64,000 bases of DNA from Paraburkholderia dioscoreae (GTDB taxonomy: Bacteria; Pseudomonadota; Gammaproteobacteria; Burkholderiales; Burkholderiaceae): positions 3,410,001-3,474,000 of the forward strand of contig NZ_LR699553.1 of NCBI RefSeq assembly GCF_902459535.1, in the 5' to 3' direction. The notes below the pieces were generated by a model. The model had not been told where the DNA came from and did no database searches. It was given only the letters and a program-made list of their open reading frames with translations. How positions within the stretch are numbered: position 1 is the stretch's first letter; every line of letters begins with the position of its first letter. The position numbers and the translations under genes were made by a program. Below are positions 16,110 to 25,063 of the stretch, one piece after another.

Positions 16110-17867
16110 TCAAGGATCCGGCTGTTCGTCGAAACTCTCGCGCAAGGCGATCTGCATTGCCGCATGGATTTTCACGCACCAGCGCCACACCAGCGCCAGC
16201 AGCAACGCCGCGCAGATGAGCACCGCGGCGAGCAGGCCGGTCGGCGGCAGAATGCCGCCGGATAGCGCCGCCACCAGCAGAAACACGCCGACCATCGAAA
16301 CCACCGGCACCAGATCGGAAATCGCGTAACGGATCGCGCTCGTGAAACGCCCTGCCGTCGCCGGTTGCACGCTGACCTCGGCGAGCAGCAAGGCCAGCGA
16401 CTTGGTCTTGCGATACACGGCCACCAGGAAAGGCATCGACACGACCAGTGCCACGCTCCACAGCACGACGCGCTGCATCGGCTCGGAACCGAGCCAGTGC
16501 GCGAGCAGCGAACTGGTATAAGGCGCGCTATACGACACGATCAGAAAGATCGCGGCCACCAGCGCCAGGTTGACGGCAATCTGCAGAATGATCCGCCGCG
16601 TCATGCTGAACAGCGTCGGTTCGCCGGTTTTCGTGCTCAGACTGTCCAGCCATTGCCCGTACATGCCAAACACGTTCGCGAGCGTGCGCGGCATGGCGTG
16701 ACCGAGGCGCTGAGTCAGCGGATCGGCCGCGCGGATCAGATATGGCGTGAACAGCGTGGTCAGCGCGGACACCGCCACCGCGATCGGATAGAGAAACGCA
16801 CTCGTCACTTTGAGCGTCAAACCGAGCGAGGCGATGATGAACGAGAACTCGCCGATCTGCGAGACCGTCATGCCGACACGCATCGCCGTGCGACCGTCCT
16901 TGCCGGCGAGAAAGGTGCCGAGTCCGCACGACACGATCTTGCCGACGATCACCGCCACGGTGATCACGGCGATCGGCCACGCGTAGTCGACCAGCACGGC
17001 CGGGTTCAGCATCAAGCCAATTGTCACGAAGAAGATCGCGGAAAAGGCGTCGCGCAGCGGCGCGATCAGATGCTCGATCCGGTGCAGATGGCGCGATTCG
17101 GCCATGATCGCGCCGATCAGGAACGCGCCGAGCGCGATGCTGTAGTCGAGCTTCACGACCAGCAGACAGAAGCCGAAGCAGAAGCCGAGCACGGAGACGA
17201 GCAGCATCTCGTCGCTCTTCGCGCGCGCCACGTAGTTCAACGCGCGCGGCACCACCAGAATGCCGACCACCAGCGACACCGTCATGAACAGCAGCAGCTT
17301 GCCGAGCGTGACCACGGCAACACCCGCGCTCAACTGCCCGGTCTGCGCGATGCCCGACAGCAGGACCAGCATCGCAATGGCGAGAATGTCTTCGACGATC
17401 AGAATGCCGAACACCAGTTGCGCAAAGCTCTCGCGCTTCAAACCCAGTTCGGAGAGCGCCTTGACGATGATCGTGGTCGACGAGATCGCGAGGATCGCGC
17501 CAAGGAACAGCGAATCCATCGGGCTCCAGCCGAACGCGCTGCCCATTTCGTAACCGAGCCACAGCATCAGCACGATTTCCGAGAGCGCGGCGACGATCGC
17601 CGTGGCGCCGACCTTGAAGAGCTTGCGCAGACTGAATTCGAGGCCGAGTGAAAACATCAGGAACACCACGCCGAGTTCGCCGAGCGTCTGAATGGTCTGC
17701 TCGTCGTGGATCAGCTGGAACGGCGGCGTGTACGGCCCGATGATCACGCCGGCGGCAATGTAGCCGAGCACCACCGGCTGTTTCAGGCGATGGAACAGCA
17801 CGGTGACGACGCCGGCGAGCGCCATCACGACCGCCAGGTCCTGAATGAAGCCGATGCCGTGGTGCAT
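16110..17867 (-). CDS. Monovalent cation:proton antiporter, CPA2 (KefB/RosB-like)
   Basis: Inner-membrane antiporter of 585 aa. The CPA2 exchanger core is clear: HRLKQPVVLGYIAAGVIIGPYTP, ELGVVFLMFSLGLEFSLRKL, FLGAILAISSTTIIVKAL and ALGAFLIGAIMAES. After the roughly 12-helix core there is a further set of hydrophobic segments (IILQIAVNLALVAAIFLIV; VVLWSVALVVSMPFLVAVY; VPVVSMVGVFLLVAALSGG) instead of the cytosolic RCK/TrkA-N domain seen in KefB/KefC/YbaL. It may move K+ or Na+ against H+. Start ATG 17867 with AAGGGA upstream; the longer frame adds 104 residues unlike this family. Confidence 0.87.
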   Translation of the reverse strand: MHHGIGFIQDLAVVMALAGVVTVLFHRLKQPVVLGYIAAGVIIGPYTPPFQLIHDEQTIQTLGELGVVFLMFSLGLEFSLRKLFKVGATAIVAALSEIVLMLWLGYEMGSAFGWSPMDSLFLGAILAISSTTIIVKALSELGLKRESFAQLVFGILIVEDILAIAMLVLLSGIAQTGQLSAGVAVVTLGKLLLFMTVSLVVGILVVPRALNYVARAKSDEMLLVSVLGFCFGFCLLVVKLDYSIALGAFLIGAIMAESRHLHRIEHLIAPLRDAFSAIFFVTIGLMLNPAVLVDYAWPIAVITVAVIVGKIVSCGLGTFLAGKDGRTAMRVGMTVSQIGEFSFIIASLGLTLKVTSAFLYPIAVAVSALTTLFTPYLIRAADPLTQRLGHAMPRTLANVFGMYGQWLDSLSTKTGEPTLFSMTRRIILQIAVNLALVAAIFLIVSYSAPYTSSLLAHWLGSEPMQRVVLWSVALVVSMPFLVAVYRKTKSLALLLAEVSVQPATAGRFTSAIRYAISDLVPVVSMVGVFLLVAALSGGILPPTGLLAAVLICAALLLALVWRWCVKIHAAMQIALRESFDEQPDP

Positions 17868-18031
17868 GAATACGTCCCTTACAAAAAGTAATTTTCCAGA
17901 AGCGCAGTGTAACAAACGAATACGACTCGCCGAATGGCGCGAACCTCCGAACGGCGCTGGATTCCAGCCGGGGCTCGCCCCCTCGCCTGCGTCGCACCCG
18001 CAAAGCCACGACAGCGTGCCGCGGAATGTTT

Positions 18032-18062
18032 TTGACACGCTGGACTCCTGTGAAATATCACA
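18032..18062 (+). promoter_or_regulatory. Promoter with palindromic candidate operator upstream of the DUF2848 gene
   Basis: A perfect -35 TTGACA (18032-18037) is followed after 18 bp by TATCAC (18056-18061). Overlapping the -10 is an exact inverted repeat TGTGA-AATA-TCACA (18049-18062). The GntR-family repressor encoded at 20353 in the same gene set is the obvious candidate ligand. A CRP site would need a 6-base centre; this one has 4. Confidence 0.6.
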
Positions 18063-18099
18063 ATAATATTTGCCGCATATTTTACGTGGAGTCGAATCA

Positions 18100-18786
18100 A
18101 TGCAGCAGGTGTCCTTCAACGTCGTAGACCGTTCCGGCGGCGGCCGCGCCGATATCGCCGAGGTGAACCGTCTGACCATCGCCGGCTGGGCCGGACGCGA
18201 TCAGGCCGCGATCGAGCATCACATTGCCGAGCTGGCCGAACTCGGCGTCAAGCGGCCGTCCACCACGCCGTGCTTTTATCGCCTCGGCGCCGAACTGCTG
18301 ACGCAAGCGGAGCAGATCGACGTGGTCGGCGTGAAGTCCAGTGGCGAAGCCGAATGCGTGCTGGTGCATTCGAAGACGGGCTTGCTCGTCACCGTCGGCT
18401 CGGATCACACCGACCGCGAAGTCGAGGCCTACGGCGTCACCGTCTCCAAACAGGTGTGTCCGAAACCGGTCGCGCGGGACGCCTGGCGTTTCGACGAGGT
18501 GTACGGCCACTGGGATCAACTGGAATTGCGCGCCTACGCCGTGACGAACGGCGAGCGGCGCGTCTATCAGCAAGGCAGCGTCGCTGCGCTGCTGCCGGCC
18601 GCCGATCTGCTCGCGCGCGCACCGCTCGCGCCCGGCGCGGCGATGTTCTGCGGCACGCTGGCGGTGCAGGGCGGCATCGTCGGCATGGCCGATGGCGACG
18701 CGCTCGAACTCGAATTGCACGATCCCGTTCTGAACCGCACGCTGCGTCACGCCTATCGCGTGCGCGCGCTACCTATCGTCGAATGA
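18100..18786 (+). CDS. DUF2848-family protein
   Basis: 228 aa, soluble, no signal peptide. It matches the DUF2848 family (start MQQVSFNVVDRSGG; AEVNRLTIAGWAGRDQAAIEHHIAELAELGV; LLVTVGSDHTDREVEAYGV; KQVCPKPVARDAWRF). The fold is related to fumarylacetoacetate-hydrolase-like enzymes (inferred from the HIAELAELGV and GSDHTDRE segments), so a hydrolase or decarboxylase step on a carboxylate is conceivable; no activity is established. GTGGA precedes ATG 18100. The next gene starts 7 bases after the stop. The context (transporter, GntR regulator, amidase) suggests use of an amide or amino acid derivative. Confidence 0.8.
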   Translation: MQQVSFNVVDRSGGGRADIAEVNRLTIAGWAGRDQAAIEHHIAELAELGVKRPSTTPCFYRLGAELLTQAEQIDVVGVKSSGEAECVLVHSKTGLLVTVGSDHTDREVEAYGVTVSKQVCPKPVARDAWRFDEVYGHWDQLELRAYAVTNGERRVYQQGSVAALLPAADLLARAPLAPGAAMFCGTLAVQGGIVGMADGDALELELHDPVLNRTLRHAYRVRALPIVE

Positions 18787-18793
18787 GGCACCC

Positions 18794-20143
18794 ATGAGCT
18801 CCCCTTCGCTATCCGCCGCCGACGCGTCTTCCGACGCATGGCTCGAAGCCGCTGCCCTGCGCAAGATCACCTGGCGCATCATGCCGTTCCTGTTTCTCGT
18901 CTACGTGCTGTCGTATCTGGACCGCGTCAACATCGGTTACGCGAAACTGCAGTTCACCGGCGACCTCGGCCTGTCGAACGCGGCGTACGGACTCGGCGCG
19001 GGGATCTTTTTCTTCGGCTACTTCGTGTTCGAGGTGCCGAGCAATCTGCTGCTGAAAAAGTTCGGCGCGCGTGCCACCATCGCCCGCATCACGATGCTGT
19101 GGGGTCTGCTGTCGTGTCTGATGATGTTCGTGCGCTCGGAAACGATGTTCTACGTGCTGCGCTTTTTCCTCGGCGTCGCCGAAGCCGGTCTGGTGCCGGG
19201 CGTGGTGCTCTATCTGACCTTCTGGTTTCCGTCCGACCGGCGCGCGCGCATGGTTGCCGTGTTCATGGCGGCGATTCCGGTAGCGGGCATCATCGGCGCG
19301 CCGCTGTCGGGCTTTCTGATGTCGGCGCTGCATGAAGCGCACGGTTTGCGCGGCTGGCAGTGGATGTTCCTGATCGAAGGCATTCCGTCGATTCTCGCGG
19401 GCTTCTGGGCGCTCGCCGTGCTGCGCAACACGCCCGCGGAAGCCGCGTGGTTGAGCGACGACGAAAAGCGCGTGATTCTCGGCCGTCTCGCGCGCGAAAA
19501 CAGCGCGGCCGCTGCGGCCGGCGCGGAGCATAGCCTGGCGGTGGCGTTGCGCTCGGGCCGTTTCTGGCTGCTCACGCTGATCTATTTCTGCCTCGTCACC
19601 GGCAACGCGGGCTTCTCGTTCTGGCTGCCGCAGATCGTCAAGGATCTGGGCGTGACGAACCTGGTGACCAATGGCTTCGTCACTGCGATTCCGTATCTGG
19701 CGGCGGGCATCGGCATGATCCTGATCGGGCGCTCGTCGGATATCACCGGCGAGCGGCGCTGGCACTATGCGATGTGCTGCTTCATCGGTGCGGCTGGCCT
19801 GCTCGGCAGTGCGTCGGTGAACAACTCAATTCCGCTCGCCGTCACCGGTTTGTCGATCGCGTATATCGGCATTCTCGCGGGCTTCGGCATCTTCTGGTCG
19901 ATGTCCACGACTTTCCTGCAAGGCACGGCCGCCGTCGCCGGGATTGCGGTGATCAATTCGATCGCGAACCTCGCGGGCTATGTGAGTCCGTATGTGCTCG
20001 GCATCGTCAAGGACGCGACGCATAGCGTGACGTTCGGGCTCGTGCTGATCGCGGGCGCGCTGATCGTCGGCGGGCTGGTCACGCTGATGATGCCGCGCGT
20101 GAAGGTGCAGCACGCGGCGGCGGTTTCGCCGAGCCGCGCCTGA
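18794..20143 (+). CDS. MFS transporter, anion:cation symporter (ACS) family
   Basis: 449 aa, twelve membrane segments. ACS-family marks are WRIMPFLFLVYVLSYLDRVNIGYAKL in helix 1, GYFVFEVPSNLLLKKFGAR in the helix 2-3 loop, and FFLGVAEAGLVPGVVLYLTFWFP in helix 4. Relatives take up organic anions such as tartrate, phthalate, glucarate or pantothenate. It starts 7 bases after the DUF2848 stop, with GAGG as ribosome site, so they form one transcription unit. It probably imports the substrate handled by the DUF2848 protein and the amidase. Confidence 0.9.
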   Translation: MSSPSLSAADASSDAWLEAAALRKITWRIMPFLFLVYVLSYLDRVNIGYAKLQFTGDLGLSNAAYGLGAGIFFFGYFVFEVPSNLLLKKFGARATIARITMLWGLLSCLMMFVRSETMFYVLRFFLGVAEAGLVPGVVLYLTFWFPSDRRARMVAVFMAAIPVAGIIGAPLSGFLMSALHEAHGLRGWQWMFLIEGIPSILAGFWALAVLRNTPAEAAWLSDDEKRVILGRLARENSAAAAAGAEHSLAVALRSGRFWLLTLIYFCLVTGNAGFSFWLPQIVKDLGVTNLVTNGFVTAIPYLAAGIGMILIGRSSDITGERRWHYAMCCFIGAAGLLGSASVNNSIPLAVTGLSIAYIGILAGFGIFWSMSTTFLQGTAAVAGIAVINSIANLAGYVSPYVLGIVKDATHSVTFGLVLIAGALIVGGLVTLMMPRVKVQHAAAVSPSRA

Positions 20144-20352
20144 CAGATGGTGATGGACGCGATCTGTCGACGCGCCCCGCAGAGAACGCGGGCGCCGTGC
20201 GAAACGAACGCGGGCGCGGGACCGCGATTCCGGCGCCTCCGGTCTGGAAAGCGCGGGCCGATCGCCCACAGGCCGTGTTGCCCGCCCAACCCGCGCCGCG
20301 CACGCAAAACCTTGCTCTACAATGCGGACGACATCGCCCGCTTCCTCTTCAC

Positions 20353-21033
20353 ATGACGCTTTTGCAGACCGCCCGCCCTTCCAGACCCACCCGAGCGACC
20401 GCCGCCGCGAGTCTCGCCGAGCAGGCGTACGCGTTCGTCAAGCGCGAGATCATCACCATGCGCCTGCGGCCGAGCGAGGTGCTCAACGAAGCGGAACTCA
20501 TGGCGCTGACCGGCATCGGCAGGACACCGGTTCATCAGGCGCTGCACCGGCTGGTGCACGAAGGCATGCTGACCATCATGCCGCGCAAGGGCATCATGGT
20601 TCGCCCGGTTTCGCTCGACGACGTGCTGGCGATCATCGACGTGCGCCTCGTCAACGAAAGCTACTGCGTCGAGCTGGCCGCACGCCACGCGCAACAGCAA
20701 GACTACGACGCCATGCAGGCGCTGCTGGACCGCTCGGCCGTGTGTGTGGCCGCGCACGATATCGAAGGCATGATGGATATCGACCGCGAGTTTCATCTGG
20801 CGATCTCGGCCGCCTCGCGCAACCCCGTGCTGGCCGACATCCTGCGCGGGCTGCACGAACGCTCGCTGCGCTTCTGGTTCATTTCGCTCTCCGAGCCGCA
20901 TCATCTGGAAGACGTGCACGAGGAACATCTCGAACTGTTTCGCCTGCTGCGCGAACGCGACGCCGAAGGCGCGCGCCAATCCGTGCAAAAGCATATCGAG
21001 GCGTTCCGCGCGACACTCTTCAATCGCATCTGA
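20353..21033 (+). CDS. GntR-family transcriptional regulator (FadR/FCD subfamily)
   Basis: 226 aa. N-terminal winged helix (AYAFVKREIITMRLRPSEVLNEAELMALTGIGRTPVHQALHRL, where GRTPVHQAL is the recognition helix) and an all-helical FCD ligand domain with metal-binding residues (D-x-R in IIDVRLVNESY, DREFHLAISAASRN, VHEEHLELFRLLRERDAEGA, KHIEAF). Such regulators usually repress a neighbouring uptake/catabolic operon and release DNA on binding an organic acid. ATG 20353 is chosen because an open upstream extension has no family match. It lies between the transporter and the amidase genes, and may bind the palindrome at 18049-18062. Confidence 0.9.
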   Translation: MTLLQTARPSRPTRATAAASLAEQAYAFVKREIITMRLRPSEVLNEAELMALTGIGRTPVHQALHRLVHEGMLTIMPRKGIMVRPVSLDDVLAIIDVRLVNESYCVELAARHAQQQDYDAMQALLDRSAVCVAAHDIEGMMDIDREFHLAISAASRNPVLADILRGLHERSLRFWFISLSEPHHLEDVHEEHLELFRLLRERDAEGARQSVQKHIEAFRATLFNRI

Positions 21034-21125
21034 TTCGAACGTATTTAAGCCACCGCGTTTGTTAAGCCACATCGTTTGAGGCACTACGCGGCTTCACTCG
21101 GTCCAACCGGATTTCTACCGACATC

Positions 21126-22505
21126 ATGGCCACTGAATTCACGCCCTTCCCGCCGTTAGCCCAACTTGCCGCCGACCTCGCCGCCGGCCGCACCACGAGC
21201 CGCGCGCTCGTTGAAACGGCGCTCGAACGGATTGCCGATCCGGCCGGCCAGGGCGCGGCCGTCTTCATGCACGTCGACGCCGACAGCGCCCGCGCCGCCG
21301 CCGACGCGCACGACCGCTTGCGCGCCGCCGGCACCGTGCTGTCGCCGCTCGCCGGCATTCCGGTGTCGGTGAAGGATCTGTTCGATATCGAAGGCCAGCC
21401 GACCCGCGCCGGCTCCATCGTGCTTGCCGACGCTCCCGCCGCCAAGGCGGACGCCGTCACGGTCGCGCGCCTGAAGCGAGCCGGCGCCGTGCTCGTCGGC
21501 CGGACCAATATGAGCGAGTTCGCGTTTTCCGGACTCGGCCTGAACCCGCACTACGGCAATCCACTGTCGCCGTATCGGCGCGGCGTGAAGGGCGACGAGC
21601 GGATTTCGGGCGGCTCGTCGTCGGGCGCGGCGGCCTCCGTCGCGGACGGCATGGCGGCGATTGCGCTCGGCACCGATACCGGCGGCTCGATCCGCATTCC
21701 GGCTGCGCTGTGCGGCCTGACCGGCTTCAAACCCACCGCCGACCGCATCCCGAAACAGGGCGGCGTGCCACTTTCGTCGACGCTCGATTCGTTTGGGCCA
21801 ATCGGCGTTTCCGTGGCGTGCTGCGCGCTGGTCGACCGCATGCTGGCCGGTCTCGAGCCGCGCATTCCGGCCGCCCGCCCGCTCGAAGGCGTGCGCCTCG
21901 GCGTGCTGACCAATTTCGTCACGGACGGCGTGGAGCCGGCCGTCGCCGCGGCGGTCGACACCGCGCTCAAGCATCTGGAAGCGGCCGGCGCGATTGTCAG
22001 CGAAGTACGTTTCGCGCCGCTCGACCGTTTGCCGGCAATCAACCGCTTCGGGTTCTCGCCGATCGAGGCGTATGCGTGGCATCGTCCGTTGCTGGAAAAG
22101 CATCGCGACCAATACGATCCGCGCGTGCTGGTGCGCATTCTGAAAGGCCAGCCCGCCAGCGCCGCCGACTATCTGGATCTGCTCGCCGAACGCGAGGCGA
22201 TGCTGGCCGAGGCCGCCCGCACGCTGTGGCAGCGCTTCGACGCCGTCGTGGCGCCGACGGTGCCGGTGGTGCCGCCGCGCGTCGCCGACCTGGTCGATGA
22301 CGATGACGCTTTTGGCCGCACCAACGCGCTGATCCTGCGCAACCCGAGCGTGTTCAACTTCCTCGATACCTGCGCGCTGTCGCTGCCCTGCCATCTGCGC
22401 GGCGACGCACCGGTCGGCCTGATGCTGGCCGGCGCACCACACGCCGACGACGCGCTGCTGGCGATCGGCCGCGGCGCCGAAGCGGTGCTCAACGCGATCC
22501 GCTGA
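21126..22505 (+). CDS. Amidase (amidase-signature family, AtzF/GatA-like)
   Basis: 459 aa hydrolase cleaving an amide to acid plus amine or ammonia. The Ser-cisSer-Lys triad is in place: Lys in GIPVSVKDLFDIEG, and the Gly/Ser-rich stretch ISGGSSSGAAASVADGM followed by ALGTDTGGSIRIPAALCGLTGFKPT, containing the nucleophilic Ser. The length fits stand-alone amidases; true GatA would normally sit with gatB/gatC, which are absent here. The C-terminus is short, lacking the allophanate-hydrolase extension. Last member of the 18.1-22.5 kb set, 92 bases after the regulator gene. The natural substrate is unknown. Confidence 0.88.
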   Translation: MATEFTPFPPLAQLAADLAAGRTTSRALVETALERIADPAGQGAAVFMHVDADSARAAADAHDRLRAAGTVLSPLAGIPVSVKDLFDIEGQPTRAGSIVLADAPAAKADAVTVARLKRAGAVLVGRTNMSEFAFSGLGLNPHYGNPLSPYRRGVKGDERISGGSSSGAAASVADGMAAIALGTDTGGSIRIPAALCGLTGFKPTADRIPKQGGVPLSSTLDSFGPIGVSVACCALVDRMLAGLEPRIPAARPLEGVRLGVLTNFVTDGVEPAVAAAVDTALKHLEAAGAIVSEVRFAPLDRLPAINRFGFSPIEAYAWHRPLLEKHRDQYDPRVLVRILKGQPASAADYLDLLAEREAMLAEAARTLWQRFDAVVAPTVPVVPPRVADLVDDDDAFGRTNALILRNPSVFNFLDTCALSLPCHLRGDAPVGLMLAGAPHADDALLAIGRGAEAVLNAIR

Positions 22506-22559
22506 TCGGGAAACACGTCCTAAAAGCAGGATAAGCGGCAGGGCGGGGGTTCGCGCTAG

Positions 22560-23117
<558 letters not shown>

Positions 23118-23515
23118 TTGGGCGGCGGTTCTCCCGTTGTCCTCCTCCGCTTTGGCCGCTTTGGCCACACGGAATAGCGCCGGATGTTGCGCCGCCATAT
23201 GCGGTGGCGAAAGTCCGGCGTTTTTTCGCCCGGAACTCCCGCATCCGGCGGCTGATTGATCGCCCATTTCCCCGGTTGCGCCCCGGCCCGGCTGGTTTCC
23301 CATTCTCCGCCGCGCCGCGCGCAACTTCCCGCCTTCCCGCGAATCGTACCTATCTCATGACCGCTTCCGAATAAGCTTCATGCGATATGGGAAATATTTT
23401 TGGGACAAGGTAATGCTATCTTCGGATCTGGATGGCGATCTACGTGCGCGAGGCCGGCTTTGGCGCGACCCCATGCGTAACGCGCGCCCGGTCCGCACTG
23501 TCTTTCGGATTCGCC
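23118..23515 (+). other. Intergenic region dsbB-xdhA
   Basis: Begins with the dsbB terminator (23178-23226). The rest is C-rich non-coding sequence up to about 23370, then a short AT-rich patch (around 23385-23415, containing AAATATTTTTGGGA) that is the likely xdh promoter region. I could not fix a clear -35/-10 pair. No gene seen. Confidence 0.5.
23178..23226 (+). terminator. Rho-independent terminator of dsbB
   Basis: Outer stem CGCCGGA (23178-23184) / TCCGGCG (23214-23220) enclosing an inner stem CGCCGCC/GGTGGCG, followed directly by TTTTTT. Confidence 0.85.
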
Positions 23516-25063
23516 ATGACAACGCAAACCATCCGCTTTTATCACCAGGGGTCCATCCGTGAGGTCGCGGACGTCCCTGCGTCGCGCACCGTGCTGCAGC
23601 ACCTGCGCGAGGATCTGCATTGCACCGGCACCAAGGAAGGCTGCGCGGAAGGCGACTGCGGCGCCTGCACGGTCGTCGTCGGCGAACTGGATGCGCACGG
23701 CGGCCTCGCGCTGAAAGCGGTCAATGCCTGCATCCAGTTCCTGCCCACGCTCGACGGCAAGGCGCTCTTCACCGTGGAAGACCTGCGCGCCGCCAATGGC
23801 GCGCTGCATCCCGTTCAGCAGGCTCTCGTCGACTGCCACGGGTCGCAATGCGGCTTCTGCACGCCTGGCTTCGTGATGTCGATGTGGGCGCTGTACGAAA
23901 ACCAGCCGGCCGCCGCCGGCCTGCCCACGCGCGATGAAATCAACGCCGCGCTCTCCGGCAATCTGTGCCGCTGCACCGGCTACCGGCCGATCGTCGACGC
24001 CTCGCAGAAAATGTTCGACTATCCGCAATATCCGCGCGTGACGCTCGACCGCCAGGCCGTCGCGAATCAGCTGCGCGAACTGCAACGGCGCGACACCTTC
24101 GAATACCGCGCACCCGACACGCGCGGCGCCGCGTTCGGCTCGCCCATCTTTTATGCGCCGGTCTCGCTCGATGCATTCGCCAGACTGCGCGCCGGGCATC
24201 CGCAAGCACGCCTGCTCGCCGGCAGCACCGACGTCGGCCTGTGGGTCACCAAGCAATTCCGCGATCTCGGCGACATTCTGTATATCGGCAACGTCGCCGA
24301 ATTGAAGACGGTCGAGCGCGATGCGCAGACGCTGACGATCGGCGCCGCCGTCACGCTCGAAGACGCTTACACCGCGCTCGCCGTCGACTACCCCGAACTC
24401 GCCGAACTGTGGACGCGTTTCGCGTCGCTGCCGATCCGCAACGCGGGCACGCTCGGCGGCAACGTGGCGAACGGCTCGCCGATCGGCGATTCGATGCCGG
24501 CGCTGCTCGCGCTCGGCGCCGAAGTCGTGTTGCGCCACGGCCCGAAAACGCGCACGCTGCCGCTCGACACGTTCTACCTCGGCTACCAGAAGACCGCGCT
24601 CGCCGCCGGCGAATTCGTCGCGGCGCTGCGCGTACCACGCCCGGCGGGCAATCTGCGCTTTCGCACCTACAAGGTGTCGAAGCGCTACGATCAGGACATC
24701 TCGGCGGTATGCGCGGCGTTCGCGCTGCACGTCGACGAAAACGGCGCGATCCGGCAAGCGCGCATCGCGTTCGGCGGCATGGCGGCCACGCCGAAGCGGG
24801 CCGCGCAAACCGAAGCGGCTTTGAATGGCGCAACATGGGACGAAAACACCGCGCGGCAAGCCATGAATGCGCTCGCCGCCGATTACCAGCCGCTCACCGA
24901 CATGCGCGCTTCGAGTGCCTATCGACTGAAGGTGGCTCGCAATCTCTTGTGGCGCTTCCACCTCGAAACACGCAATGACGCGCCGCTCGCCCTCTTCGAC
25001 GTGAATGCGTTCGCGTTCGAAGACGGCGCACCGGACGCCGCCGTTGCGAAGGAGCCGTCGTGA
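23516..25063 (+). CDS. xdhA: Xanthine dehydrogenase, small subunit (Fe-S and FAD)
   Basis: 515 aa electron-transfer subunit. N-terminal plant-type [2Fe-2S] domain (GCAEGDCGACTVVVGE, then a lone Cys in AVNACIQFL), second [2Fe-2S] domain (GSQCGFCTPGFVMSM ... SGNLCRCTGYRPI), then the FAD-binding domain (LLAGSTDVGLWVT; FASLPIRNAGTLGGNVANGSPIGDSMPAL) and the CO-dehydrogenase flavoprotein C-terminal domain. It moves electrons from the molybdenum centre in XdhB to NAD+. ATG 23516 gives MTTQTIRFY, a typical start; the open frame extends 28 codons upstream. The stop overlaps the xdhB start (TGATG), so the subunits are translationally coupled. Confidence 0.94.
   Translation: MTTQTIRFYHQGSIREVADVPASRTVLQHLREDLHCTGTKEGCAEGDCGACTVVVGELDAHGGLALKAVNACIQFLPTLDGKALFTVEDLRAANGALHPVQQALVDCHGSQCGFCTPGFVMSMWALYENQPAAAGLPTRDEINAALSGNLCRCTGYRPIVDASQKMFDYPQYPRVTLDRQAVANQLRELQRRDTFEYRAPDTRGAAFGSPIFYAPVSLDAFARLRAGHPQARLLAGSTDVGLWVTKQFRDLGDILYIGNVAELKTVERDAQTLTIGAAVTLEDAYTALAVDYPELAELWTRFASLPIRNAGTLGGNVANGSPIGDSMPALLALGAEVVLRHGPKTRTLPLDTFYLGYQKTALAAGEFVAALRVPRPAGNLRFRTYKVSKRYDQDISAVCAAFALHVDENGAIRQARIAFGGMAATPKRAAQTEAALNGATWDENTARQAMNALAADYQPLTDMRASSAYRLKVARNLLWRFHLETRNDAPLALFDVNAFAFEDGAPDAAVAKEPS

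Noticed and set aside
18049..18062. TGTGA/TCACA palindrome as a CRP site
   Set aside because: CRP half-sites are separated by six bases; here there are four. A local regulator is more likely.
21126..22505. gatA subunit of the tRNA-dependent amidotransferase
   Set aside because: No gatB or gatC adjacent, and the context is a transporter/regulator set.
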